The notes beneath the pieces were generated by a model that saw only the letters and a program-made list of their open reading frames with translations, ran no database searches and had not been told where the DNA came from. The translations under genes and the position numbers were made by a program. Shown one piece after another: positions 1 to 8,659 of a stretch of 64,000 nt of DNA (positions within the stretch are counted from its first letter, which is position 1; each line of letters opens with the position of its first letter). Location: NCBI GenBank assembly GCA_002389645.1, contig DGQE01000031.1:1-64000 (forward strand), read 5' to 3'. Source of the DNA: Flavobacteriales bacterium UBA4422. Its GTDB lineage: Bacteria; Bacteroidota; Bacteroidia; Flavobacteriales_G; Salibacteraceae.

Positions 1-226
1 CGGGTTGGACATACCTCTGGTGTATCTGTTGTGGTGCAAACTGCATTGCAGAGTAGCTAAGTATGGACAAGATAAGCGCTGAAAGCATCTAAGCGCGAAA
101 CTCACCTCAAGATGAGACTTCTTTTAAGGGTTGTTAAAGATGATGACGTTGATAGGTCGTAGGTGTAAAGGTAGAAATGCCAAAGCCGAGCGATACTAAT
201 TGCCCGTAGATTTTCTACACATTCTA
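1..226 (+). rRNA. 23S ribosomal RNA, 3' end (partial)
   Basis: The sequence carries the conserved 3' terminal part of bacterial 23S rRNA, including the block around 148-160 (GTTGATAGGTCGTAGGTGTA) and the GCCGAGCGATACTAATTGCCC stretch near 185-206. The 5' part lies outside the window. The exact 3' end is estimated, since the pairing partner (5' end of 23S) is not visible. It sits directly before a 5S gene on the same strand, as in a standard rRNA operon. Confidence 0.95.
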
Positions 227-260
227 TATTATCCGAGATTTTATAATATTTATGATTTTA

Positions 261-368
<108 letters not shown>

Positions 369-376
369 TTTTAAAA

Positions 377-408
377 AGCCTCGTACTTTAGTACGAGGCT
401 TTTTTTTT
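377..408 (+). terminator. Rho-independent terminator of the rRNA operon
   Basis: A perfect 10-bp stem, AGCCTCGTAC at 377-386 and GTACGAGGCT at 391-400, closes a TTTA loop and is followed by eight T (401-408). It is preceded by a short A run, so it could also stop transcription coming from the right. It ends only 10 nt before the possible TTG start of the next gene. Confidence 0.95.
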
Positions 409-418
409 GTAACATAAT

Positions 419-2176
419 TTGTCTTACTTGAATTTATTTTCAAAATATATTTTCTCATTCTTTGTTTTGCTCGCTTATCAAAATTTGCAATGTCAAGTAA
501 CTTCGATATATGGAAACTTGAATTGGATTGAAGATTCAGTTGAAAGTTTAGGTAAAGAACAATCTTCTGGATTTAGTTCGCTCTCATTCGGGGATAAAGT
601 TTTCTCTGAGGGCTTTGTTCAAATGCTTGAAAAGGATTCTATCGAGGATGACAGTAGTACCTTTTCGAGAGTTATTTATGAATTAGGAGGTAAAGCTAAT
701 CAGCGTCTTACTGCTGTTTTATCGAGGCCTATTAAGGATAATCAGAGACTCTTTCTATACTTTGATCGTCATGCGTATCCAGGTTGGATGCTTCGGTCTT
801 TCTCAAGAGGTACTAAAATTGGCGGAGACTATTCAATTCAAGATTTGAAAGGGTTTGATGTATCGGTATCTGTTGATGGTGTGATAACTGATAATGAAAT
901 GAATGGAGGATTATCAGGATTGGAATATTCTATTTCGGAAAGTCAAGGTCAAAGGGACTTTGGAAGTGTGACATCCGATATATTCTTGAATGAAGCATAT
1001 TGGAGAAATACTTTTTTTCATTCTGATTTTAAGATATCACGGGAGGTCCCGCTGAAGAATAGATCGAGTATTAATTTTGGACTTTATGGTACTTATTTAC
1101 GTCAGAAGTTTTTATATAATGATGAAGATCCTGACTCAACATTCTATGCGGAGTATATTGGTGACACTATAGATGTTCCGTTTAGAGATTCTATAAGATC
1201 TAATGAACTGTCTACTTCATTATTTGTGGGCTTTTCTAATCAAATAGATAGTACACGCTTAATTTCATCGACTACTAGTTTTGATATAGATAATGTTAAT
1301 TATTTCTCCAATAGTCTAAGACGATCTTTTGTCAATTTTTCCCTACGTCAAGAGTTGGATCTTTCAGGTGAACATTTCAATGTAAACGTCTCTGGAGCCT
1401 ATTTTTTATCCGGATTTAATTCTGGAGATATTCATGTAGCCTCAAAATTGGTTATCGGTTCGAATACTGATCAGTCTAATATTTATGGATTAAGAGCTGA
1501 ATTAAAGGGAAGTTATTCTCTAGTTGAGCCTATTATGGTCTTTCAGTATTATGAAAATTCTTTAGGTCAAAACGTTGTTGATTATAATAAAACAAGTTCT
1601 ATTCGAGGTAGGGTCAGTCTTTCTAATGGATTTAGAAAGGGGAATGTGAATTTATCTCTAGAATATGAGTCACTTATAAATGCAGTTTATTTTCAATCAG
1701 ATTTTAGCAGTAAACAATATTCTGAAACGATTCAACTATTAACGCCTTCCTTAAGTTATAAATATGAGGGAAAGGTGGTAAAAAGTCACTCCAGGGTTCT
1801 TTATCAAATTAGCAGCCAAGACTCAATTTATAGCCTACCTGAATGGGTTTTACAATCCAACGTAGCATTTAAGTTTCGGTTGTTCAAGAAGAAGGTTGGA
1901 ATAGAAATGGGAGTTGATGCCTGGTATTTCTCGGACTACTATGCAAGAGGGTATTTACCGATGGTGAATCATATGTTTATTCAGAGCTCTAATAAGTATG
2001 GAAACTACCTTCAAGTAGATCCCTTTGCTATGGCCCGGATACAACGTGTTGACATAAGTTTAGCATACGTTAATGCTACATATGGGCTTATTAATGATGA
2101 CCCAATTATAGCTCCTGGTTACCCAATTCTCCCACGTTATCTGAAGATTGTGATAGATTGGAATTTTAAGAATTAA
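419..2176 (+). CDS. Putative outer-membrane beta-barrel protein (Porin_10-like)
   Basis: A 585-residue protein with an N-terminal hydrophobic signal-type segment (residues about 8-25, ending LQCQ) followed by a long stretch of alternating polar and aromatic strands. The C-terminus (YPILPRYLKIVIDWNFKN) resembles the closing strand of Bacteroidota putative porins of the Porin_10 type, ending in an aromatic-rich strand suited to BAM recognition. I infer an outer-membrane barrel of unknown substrate. There is no ATG near the signal peptide: candidate starts are TTG at 419 or TTG at 428 (giving MNLFSKYIFS), and the next Met is residue 69, which would lose the signal. An in-frame stop lies at 410-412. 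The start sits immediately after the rRNA terminator, so its promoter is not obvious. Family assignment is moderate. Confidence 0.7.
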   Translation: MSYLNLFSKYIFSFFVLLAYQNLQCQVTSIYGNLNWIEDSVESLGKEQSSGFSSLSFGDKVFSEGFVQMLEKDSIEDDSSTFSRVIYELGGKANQRLTAVLSRPIKDNQRLFLYFDRHAYPGWMLRSFSRGTKIGGDYSIQDLKGFDVSVSVDGVITDNEMNGGLSGLEYSISESQGQRDFGSVTSDIFLNEAYWRNTFFHSDFKISREVPLKNRSSINFGLYGTYLRQKFLYNDEDPDSTFYAEYIGDTIDVPFRDSIRSNELSTSLFVGFSNQIDSTRLISSTTSFDIDNVNYFSNSLRRSFVNFSLRQELDLSGEHFNVNVSGAYFLSGFNSGDIHVASKLVIGSNTDQSNIYGLRAELKGSYSLVEPIMVFQYYENSLGQNVVDYNKTSSIRGRVSLSNGFRKGNVNLSLEYESLINAVYFQSDFSSKQYSETIQLLTPSLSYKYEGKVVKSHSRVLYQISSQDSIYSLPEWVLQSNVAFKFRLFKKKVGIEMGVDAWYFSDYYARGYLPMVNHMFIQSSNKYGNYLQVDPFAMARIQRVDISLAYVNATYGLINDDPIIAPGYPILPRYLKIVIDWNFKN

Positions 2177-2178
2177 GA

Positions 2179-3453
2179 CTATGTTTTTTGCTTCTTCTTT
2201 TTAGCAGCAGGAAATAGCACATTGTTCAATATCAGGCGGTAGCCCGGAGAGTTGGGGTGCAGATTAAGGTCCGTTGGAGGGTCTCCAACAAAGTGCTGGT
2301 AATCTTCAGGGTCGTGACCACCATAAAAAGTCCATTGACCTTTCCCGAATTCACCATGAATGTATTTCGCCACACCTAGGGCCTTGTTTTCAGCAAGAAT
2401 CAGGACATCAGGCTTGATGAATTGAGCTTTATACGAGGTGGTTTGCCCCATAAAACCTTTGATAATTTGTTGGTGATTTTGGCAAAGCATAGTTGGGATT
2501 GGATCCCACTTAGCAGAAAAATCAAAAATTGTAATGAAATCTTCTGTTGGAGGAGTTCGAGCATGAAGTTGAGTTCCATCTATTTCGGAAAACTCGTATT
2601 CCATAGGGTTAATGCTAATATTATAATTTTCAAAGGCAAAAGAGCGGGTGAAATCAAGCTTTTGCTGTGATAATTGGTCAGCTAGATCTCCATCGAACAT
2701 TTTCTCGCAGATATCTACATCTTCCGCAGCCAGTGCTATATCGTATGAATCTGTGCCTGAACACATAGAGAAAAGAAAGCCACCACCCGCGGTATACTCT
2801 TTAATTCTTAGTGCAACCGCTAGTTTTAGCTCGGATACTTTTGAAAAGCCCAATCTCGATGCAGTTGCTTCGAATTCAGCTACCTGATCTTTATACCATT
2901 TATGATTTCTATATGATCCGTAAAATTTACCATACTGACCTGTAAAGTCTTCATGGTGTAGATGAAGCCAATCGTATAGATGAAGGTTGCCGTTGATTAT
3001 TTCATCATCGTAAATTACCTCATAAGGTATTTCAGCGTAAGTAAGCACCAATGTTACGGCATCATCCCATGGCTGTGCACTTTTTGGTGAGTAAACCGCA
3101 ATTTTAGGCACGGTTTCCAGTTTTACCGCATCCATATTGACCTGAGGGTTTGAAATTTCAAGAAGAATGGAAGCTGCTTTAGCATCTGGAATTATCTCAT
3201 ATGATACACCGCGAATCAACAATTCTTTTTCAATGGCTTCGTAATACTCAATCAAGAAACTCCCTCCACGATAGTTCAATAACCATTGAACTTCGACATC
3301 TCTTTCTAGTGACCAATATGCAATGCCATAGGATTTGAGGTGATTGCTTTGATCATCATCCATAGGAATGAGGATTTGCCTTGCAATCGTAGTGCTTGCA
3401 ATTAAAATAAAAAGAATCGTTAATATTCTAGAAAGGTGGCTCATCATTTTCAT
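2179..3453 (-). CDS. Secreted protein of the family often auto-labelled asparagine synthetase B
   Basis: About 424 residues from the ATG at 3453. The start is chosen because it gives a clean signal peptide (MKMMSHLSRILTILFILIAS, then TTIA) and only a 26-nt overlap with dnaB; the open frame reaches back to 3510. Conserved-looking blocks include YAEIPYEVIYDDEI, YDWLHLHHEDFTGQYGKFY, CSGTDSYDIALAAEDVD and GHDPEDYQHFVGDPPTDL. From memory, Bacteroidota proteins with these blocks are annotated as asparagine synthetase B, but I see neither an N-terminal catalytic Cys nor the SGGxDS ATP-pyrophosphatase motif, so that activity is not supported. The CSGTDSYD block recalls a glutamine-amidotransferase-like fold. 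A basic tail (AAKKKKQKT) ends the protein. Probable location is periplasm or outside; function unknown. It is downstream of dnaB and probably cotranscribed. Confidence 0.75.
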   Translation of the reverse strand: MKMMSHLSRILTILFILIASTTIARQILIPMDDDQSNHLKSYGIAYWSLERDVEVQWLLNYRGGSFLIEYYEAIEKELLIRGVSYEIIPDAKAASILLEISNPQVNMDAVKLETVPKIAVYSPKSAQPWDDAVTLVLTYAEIPYEVIYDDEIINGNLHLYDWLHLHHEDFTGQYGKFYGSYRNHKWYKDQVAEFEATASRLGFSKVSELKLAVALRIKEYTAGGGFLFSMCSGTDSYDIALAAEDVDICEKMFDGDLADQLSQQKLDFTRSFAFENYNISINPMEYEFSEIDGTQLHARTPPTEDFITIFDFSAKWDPIPTMLCQNHQQIIKGFMGQTTSYKAQFIKPDVLILAENKALGVAKYIHGEFGKGQWTFYGGHDPEDYQHFVGDPPTDLNLHPNSPGYRLILNNVLFPAAKKKKQKT

Positions 3454-4960
3454 CCTCGGCAGCGTCCCACTTTTTTGATTGAAGTATTTGTCTATCATAT
3501 TGATCATCAACGCTTACCTGACCTTCTTGAGGTGGGTTAAGACCAAAAGTGTTTTCCTCCCACTCAACGAATTTAGCAAGGTGGTTTTCAAATTTGATCT
3601 TCACATCTTCCGTTGAACCATTTCTGTGTTTAGCGATAATAAGTTCACCTAGACCTTGTGTGCTGTTTCCATCCGCGTCTTGAAGGATATTGTAATATTC
3701 AGGTCGATAAATGAACATGACCATATCTGCATCCTGCTCAATGGCACCTGATTCACGAAGATCACTTAGTTGCGGTCTTTTATCTCCTCCTCTGGTTTCT
3801 ACTGCTCGACTCAATTGACTTAATGCTAGTATAGGAATGCTTAATTCTTTTGCAATTCCTTTAATAGCTCTAGAAATGGTGCTAATTTCTTGTTCACGGT
3901 TTCCTTTAGTCTCACTAGACCCGCTCATCAATTGCAGGTAATCAATTATTACCATTTGAATGTCCTTTTCAGCTTTTAATCTTCGGCACTGTGCGCGCAA
4001 TTCAAAGACGGTGAGTCCAGGTGTGTCATTAATAAAAATCGGAGCATTGGTTAGTTTTCCAATACGCGCATTAAGTTGCTCCCATTCGTATGGCTCTAAA
4101 GTTCCTTTTTTAAGCTTCTCAGCTGATATTTGGGTTTCTGATGCAATCAGGCGATTCACTAACTGTAATGAAGACATCTCAAGTGAGAAGACTGCTACTC
4201 CCTTTTTGAAATCAACTGCTGAATTTCTTGCTAAAGAAAGTACAAAGGCTGTCTTGCCCATACCTGGTCGAGCAGCAATAACAATCATGTCTGATGGTTG
4301 GAAACCTCCAGTTACTTTGTCGAGTGCTCTAAATCCAGTTGGAACACCACTGGTCCCGTCCTTTTTACTAATGTCTTCTAACTGCTTTATGGCTTTATGA
4401 AGTAGTTTATTCATGCCTTCATAACTCTTCCTGATATTGCCTTCTGCGACTTCAAACAATCGAGATTCAGCGCTATCTAAAAGGTCGAAAACATCGACAG
4501 TTTCATCATATGCTTCTTTGATAGTATCACTTGAAATTTTTATCAACTCTCGCTGAATATGCTTTTGAGCAATAATTCTTGCATGATATTCAACGTTTGC
4601 ACTGGATGCTACGCGATTTGTGAGTTGAGCTATGTAGAATGCTCCTCCTACAACTTCTAAGTTTCCTTGCTTTTTAAGTTCTTGAGTTACGGTTAGAATA
4701 TCTATTGGCTCTGACTTTTCAAATAGGCTAAGGATTGATTCGTAAATGAGCTGATTATCTTCTTTGTAAAAGCTTTCTTTTTTAAGAATGTCAATTACAT
4801 CAGTGAGCGCCTCTTTGTCGAGCATTAATGCTCCGAGCACAGCTTCTTCAAGATCCACAGCTTGAGGTGGTAATTTACCATACTCCGGACTGTTTACCTT
4901 ATTTCTAACAACACTTAATCCGCTATTTTTATTTTCTTGCGAAGCTTTCTCTTCTTCCAT
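3428..4960 (-). CDS. dnaB: Replicative DNA helicase DnaB
   Basis: 510 residues, close to the family norm (450-520). The N-terminal DnaB domain (about 30-135: PPQAVDLEEAVLGALMLDKE) is followed by a linker and a RecA-type ATPase with Walker A GMGKT at 233-237, Walker B IDYLQLM and the arginine-rich C-terminal region. It unwinds DNA ahead of the replisome as a hexamer and interacts with primase. The C-terminus ends in the acidic NDEPPF tail, and its TAG stop lies inside the start region of the secreted protein downstream. No intein is present. The ATG at 4960 gives a normal N-terminus. A promoter candidate lies 47 nt upstream. Confidence 0.97.
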   Translation of the reverse strand: MEEEKASQENKNSGLSVVRNKVNSPEYGKLPPQAVDLEEAVLGALMLDKEALTDVIDILKKESFYKEDNQLIYESILSLFEKSEPIDILTVTQELKKQGNLEVVGGAFYIAQLTNRVASSANVEYHARIIAQKHIQRELIKISSDTIKEAYDETVDVFDLLDSAESRLFEVAEGNIRKSYEGMNKLLHKAIKQLEDISKKDGTSGVPTGFRALDKVTGGFQPSDMIVIAARPGMGKTAFVLSLARNSAVDFKKGVAVFSLEMSSLQLVNRLIASETQISAEKLKKGTLEPYEWEQLNARIGKLTNAPIFINDTPGLTVFELRAQCRRLKAEKDIQMVIIDYLQLMSGSSETKGNREQEISTISRAIKGIAKELSIPILALSQLSRAVETRGGDKRPQLSDLRESGAIEQDADMVMFIYRPEYYNILQDADGNSTQGLGELIIAKHRNGSTEDVKIKFENHLAKFVEWEENTFGLNPPQEGQVSVDDQYDRQILQSKKWDAAEDENDEPPF

Positions 4961-5006
4961 ATGCCAAAAGTAAAAAACGATGCATGCATGGTCGTTGAAT
5001 CCAGTT

Positions 5007-5036
5007 CAAACTTATGCACTCAAAACAGGCTAGAAA
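5007..5036 (-). promoter_or_regulatory. Candidate promoter for dnaB
   Basis: On the minus strand a TAAGTTTG box (5014-5007) matches the Bacteroidota -7 consensus TAnnTTTG, with TTTC (5036-5033) about 18 nt upstream in place of the -33 TTTG. It is 47 nt before the dnaB ATG. The 158-nt gap 4961-5118 otherwise holds a short palindrome TGCATGCA near 4981 and no convincing gene. One mismatch in the upstream box; no experimental support. Confidence 0.45.
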
Positions 5037-5118
5037 TATGGGCTGTTTCGTTCCCGAATAGTACGGAATGGAAGAGTTATGCAATAGTTGTACACGTTTC
5101 ATCAACAGGTTTTTCTTG

Positions 5119-5571
5119 TTAAACTTGATAACGCATTTTAAGATGTGGAATCCCATCTTCCAGATACATGCTGCCTATTGGCTCGAATCCAGACGCTAGA
5201 TAGAAATCAGTCAGGTATACTTGTGCTGACATTTCGATTGGTAAGGAATTATTTTCGAATTTGCAGTAATTGACTGCCTTAGCAACAATTGCTTTTCCTA
5301 TCCCCATACCACGAGACTTTGAATTGGTGGATATTCTGCCTATGTGCCAATGTTCGTCAAGATAAATTCTACTATAGGCAAGTAATTCATTATCGGCTGT
5401 TAGTGCTCTCATATGCTGAGCGTCTATATCACTGTCATCAGGATCTAAATAAATACAGATTTGTTCTTCTACAAAGACCTCACTTCGAAGTTTTAGGATT
5501 TCGAAAGTTTCTTTGGATGAAAGTTGATTCATTTGATTTACAACAAAATGTACTTCTTCGGAGAACTTCAT
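5119..5571 (-). CDS. elaA: GNAT family N-acetyltransferase, ElaA type
   Basis: 150 residues, almost the length of E. coli ElaA. The hallmark LRSEVFVEEQ segment (about 28-37), the acidic DPDDSDIDAQHMRAL segment, the HIGRISTNSKSRGMGIGKAIV acetyl-CoA pyrophosphate-binding loop region (around 75-95) and YLASGFEPIGSMYLEDGIPH near the end are all in the family order. It should transfer an acetyl group from acetyl-CoA to an unknown amine. The start at 5571 is preferred over Met14 because the distance to the LR motif then matches the family. Its start is only 24 nt from the start of the divergent SRPBCC gene. Confidence 0.88.
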   Translation of the reverse strand: MKFSEEVHFVVNQMNQLSSKETFEILKLRSEVFVEEQICIYLDPDDSDIDAQHMRALTADNELLAYSRIYLDEHWHIGRISTNSKSRGMGIGKAIVAKAVNYCKFENNSLPIEMSAQVYLTDFYLASGFEPIGSMYLEDGIPHLKMRYQV

Positions 5572-5595
5572 AGGTTTTTTAATGTTTAACCAAAC

Positions 5596-6060
5596 ATGAA
5601 AGTATATCGTTTATCTCGAACTCAGCGCTTGCCTATTTCATTAGAAGAAGCTTGGGCTTATTTTTCATCTCCTCAGAATTTGCAGGAAATCACTCCTGAT
5701 GACTTGAAATTCAAAGTCTTGACTGATTTAGCAGGAGAGAAAATGTATTCTGGACAGATTATTAATTACATCGTTACTCCCTTACTTAATATTCCAATGC
5801 GCTGGACTACTGAGATAAAGCATGTTCAAGAAGGAGAGTATTTTGTGGATGAGCAGCGTTTTGGTCCGTATACTTTTTGGCATCATAAACACTTTTTTAG
5901 GGCTGTTGATGATGGTGTTGAACTCATCGATATTGTGGATTATGCCCTTCCTTTGGGCTCTTTAGGTAGATTCGCTCACTGGTTGATTGTCGAGCGTAAA
6001 TTGAAACATATATTTAACTTTAGATTTCAAAAGTTGGAAAAAATGTTTGGAGAAAAATAG
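5596..6060 (+). CDS. SRPBCC (START-like) family protein
   Basis: 154 residues beginning MKVYRLSRTQRLPISLEEAW, with the family's FFSSPQNLxxITPxDLxFxVL-like segment (here FSSPQNLQEITPDDLKFKVL), then strands with PMRWTTEI, a FVDEQRFGPYTFWHHKHFF block and the C-terminal helix (FAHWLIVERKLKHIFNFR). This is the polyketide cyclase/dehydrase-like helix-grip fold that binds hydrophobic ligands; no particular substrate can be read. Cytoplasmic, no signal peptide. It ends 3 nt from the stop of the converging helicase gene. Confidence 0.85.
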   Translation: MKVYRLSRTQRLPISLEEAWAYFSSPQNLQEITPDDLKFKVLTDLAGEKMYSGQIINYIVTPLLNIPMRWTTEIKHVQEGEYFVDEQRFGPYTFWHHKHFFRAVDDGVELIDIVDYALPLGSLGRFAHWLIVERKLKHIFNFRFQKLEKMFGEK

Positions 6061-6063
6061 AGG

Positions 6064-8604
6064 CTAATCGCGCAGCTGAAGCAGGTTTTCTTCATCATCC
6101 CATTCTTTCCATGTCTTGATAAAATCGATGCTTTTATTGTTTGAGCTCGGCGGGTTTGAAAAAATCTCTAGTTGTGTTTCCGCTCTGGTAAATGCTACGT
6201 ACAACATATTAATGAAGTCTAATGATGACTTGTCATCTTCTCTGTTATAGACTTCTTCATAGTTAGTTCCTTTTAGAGCGCTTGTTTTAAGTGATATTTG
6301 TTGAATACCTAACTCTTCTTCAAGCGATACCCAACTTTCTTCTCTCGTTTGTTTCCCTTTACTCATGCTGGGCATGAAAACTAATACCACTGGAAATTCT
6401 AATCCTTTGGATTTGTGAATACTCATAACCCGAACGGCACTTTTACCTTCTGGTAATTGAATGCTGAGTGAGTTTTCTGCTTTTTTCCAGTGATCAAGAA
6501 ATGATGATTTTAGGTAGGTTGATGAAGTTTCAAATTCTGTGCAGAAGTCTAATAGCTTCAGGATAAATGGGTCTGACAATTTCAGTTTAAAGAGTTTGAC
6601 TAAGTTGAATACCTTAGAGAACATATCTCCTTGAAGAAGTATTTGTGGATTGAAATCTAGATCAATTCTATTCATCAAATTCTCTAGGGTCAATTTTTCC
6701 TTTTTAAGGTTTTGAGCTAGAAGATGGTAGTTGCTAATGCGATTAAGGTGGTGATATTTAGATAGCCATTGCTGTAGATGGAAATTGTCTTTAGGGTAAC
6801 GAGAAACGGTCAAAGTTGAAATAAGCAATGCGACTGCAGGGTTGTTTTTTAACAGCAAACTTTCTTCGCTAATGACAGCGACTTCACTTTTTAGAAGGGA
6901 TGAGGCAAATATGGCCGCATCAGAGTTCATCCTAAAGAGGCAGCAAACATCACCTGAGTTAACATTTTCTTTTGTTATCAGATGGATTGTTCTGTTAATC
7001 ATCATTTGCAGAACATCGTCTTTGCTTGAACCTTGATCGGACGGGGTAAACCACCAATTTACTTTACCGGGTTGGTCAGAAGTAAATTCTTGTTTTAAAT
7101 CAGAATAAGTTTGGATTAAGTCATTTGATAGAGCATTTTTACTGTATTGTTCAAAAAACCGATTGTTGAAGTCTATAATGTTTCGGGCTGATCGAAAATT
7201 TGAATTCAGAACATGCTCTTGGTAAGAAGATGCAAATAATGTGGTTGATGGATGATTGACACTGGGCAAGTCTATAAACTGCTGAGGTTCACTACCTCTG
7301 AATCGATAGATTGATTGTTTGGCATCGCCAACTATCAGACTTGTTTTTGCTTCTGAAAGGCTGTTTTCAACTAGTGGGATCAGGTTTAGCCATTGGAGGT
7401 TTGATGTGTCTTGAAATTCATCTATCAGAATACTCTCATATTGGTTACCCAATCGCTCAAAAATGAATGGTGTTTGTTCTTCTAAGAATTGTTCTGAGAT
7501 CATTCTGTTGAAATCACTTAGAAGACGAATGTTCTCTGTTTCCTTGAATTGCTCAATAAGCAGATTTAACTCACCGATGAGTCCAAGTCTAAATATTTCA
7601 TTTCGAACTGCTCTCAGCAAAAAGTAGTGCCGAACAACGTCCGTTTGGTTTAACAAACTTTCAGCTATTGCTCTTAGTTCTGTGCTAATTGAAAGCACAG
7701 CGGGGTGATTCGTTTTAGATTGCCATTTATCCTCATCTAACGTTTTTATAGCATTTTTTCCTGGTTCAAGAATAGTATCGAAATCTCCATTGGCTATTTT
7801 TCTGAAGAATGAAAAAATGCCTGATTTGCCATGTGCTAAGTCTCCAGGCTCTAATCCTGAAGTTTTGATTAGGTCGAGTGCTCGTTGGGCTTTTGATGAT
7901 GTTTCGCTTTCGATTGCCATAACATTTTCATCAAGTTTACTTTTTAACTCGAAGATTTCTTGAGGAGAATATTCTTTGAAATTCTTTTGAATGAAAAAGA
8001 ATTCTTCGGTTAGAAGAGAATATGCTGTTGATTTAATCGCATCATCCAAATTACCCGATTTCTCATCATTCAGTCTGAACTTTAAGAATTCAAGAATGAG
8101 TTCTGTCAATTCTTCATTATCTCCGATTCTAGCATATAACAATTCAATGATTTGGTCGAGAAATAAGCTTTGATCAATTTCTATTTCAAAATCTGGTGAG
8201 AGCGACAATTCACTAGCGAAAGCCTTGACTAATCGGGTAATAAATTTATCTATTGTAAGAATCGATAGGTCGCTATAGTTGTGCAGAACTGCCTTTAATA
8301 TTTCGCCACACTTTTTCGTAATTTCTTTTTCGCTCAGACCTGTTTCCTCCACTAATGCAGTCTTCATGAATAGTGTATCTTTCCTAGAGTTTTTTTCGTT
8401 GCCGCTAATGCTCGATAGATAGCTTATAATCCGTTCCTTCATTTCATTGGCAGCCTTAACTGTGAAGGTTATAGCCAATATTCTTCGGAAATACATTGAA
8501 TCCTGTGCGCGAAGCGCAATGCTCAAAAACATCTTAGCAAGAGTGAATGTTTTTCCTGATCCTGCTGAACTTTTATAAACTTGAAATGGTTTTGATGACA
8601 ACAT
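6064..8604 (-). CDS. UvrD/RecB-type (AddA-like) DNA helicase without nuclease domain
   Basis: About 846 residues from the ATG at 8604; the open frame extends to 8673 but would then overlap the divergent protease start, so 8604 is preferred. Superfamily 1 motifs are in order: Q-type KPFQVYKSSAGSGKTFT with Walker A GSGKT at about 15-19, ITFTVKAANEMKER (Ia), LIDEFQDTSNLQW (II, DEFQD), IVGDAKQSIYRFRGSEP (III), VMSIHKSKGLEFPVVLVF (V) and MLYVAFTRAE (VI). Such proteins usually pair with an AddB/RecC-like partner in double-strand break repair and carry a C-terminal PD-(D/E)XK nuclease of about 150-200 residues; here the protein ends about 45 residues after motif VI and no partner gene is adjacent. 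Helicase activity is well supported; the role is inferred. Confidence 0.88.
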   Translation of the reverse strand: MLSSKPFQVYKSSAGSGKTFTLAKMFLSIALRAQDSMYFRRILAITFTVKAANEMKERIISYLSSISGNEKNSRKDTLFMKTALVEETGLSEKEITKKCGEILKAVLHNYSDLSILTIDKFITRLVKAFASELSLSPDFEIEIDQSLFLDQIIELLYARIGDNEELTELILEFLKFRLNDEKSGNLDDAIKSTAYSLLTEEFFFIQKNFKEYSPQEIFELKSKLDENVMAIESETSSKAQRALDLIKTSGLEPGDLAHGKSGIFSFFRKIANGDFDTILEPGKNAIKTLDEDKWQSKTNHPAVLSISTELRAIAESLLNQTDVVRHYFLLRAVRNEIFRLGLIGELNLLIEQFKETENIRLLSDFNRMISEQFLEEQTPFIFERLGNQYESILIDEFQDTSNLQWLNLIPLVENSLSEAKTSLIVGDAKQSIYRFRGSEPQQFIDLPSVNHPSTTLFASSYQEHVLNSNFRSARNIIDFNNRFFEQYSKNALSNDLIQTYSDLKQEFTSDQPGKVNWWFTPSDQGSSKDDVLQMMINRTIHLITKENVNSGDVCCLFRMNSDAAIFASSLLKSEVAVISEESLLLKNNPAVALLISTLTVSRYPKDNFHLQQWLSKYHHLNRISNYHLLAQNLKKEKLTLENLMNRIDLDFNPQILLQGDMFSKVFNLVKLFKLKLSDPFILKLLDFCTEFETSSTYLKSSFLDHWKKAENSLSIQLPEGKSAVRVMSIHKSKGLEFPVVLVFMPSMSKGKQTREESWVSLEEELGIQQISLKTSALKGTNYEEVYNREDDKSSLDFINMLYVAFTRAETQLEIFSNPPSSNNKSIDFIKTWKEWDDEENLLQLRD

Positions 8605-8659
8605 ATGCCCAAAATTCAACTTTATTCTACGATTTTCGTCTATTAAATAAACAATTGAT

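Noticed and set aside
4929..5156. Open frame of 75 codons between dnaB and the acetyltransferase gene
   Set aside because: Overlaps both neighbours and the candidate dnaB promoter; composition is not coding-like and no family is recognisable.
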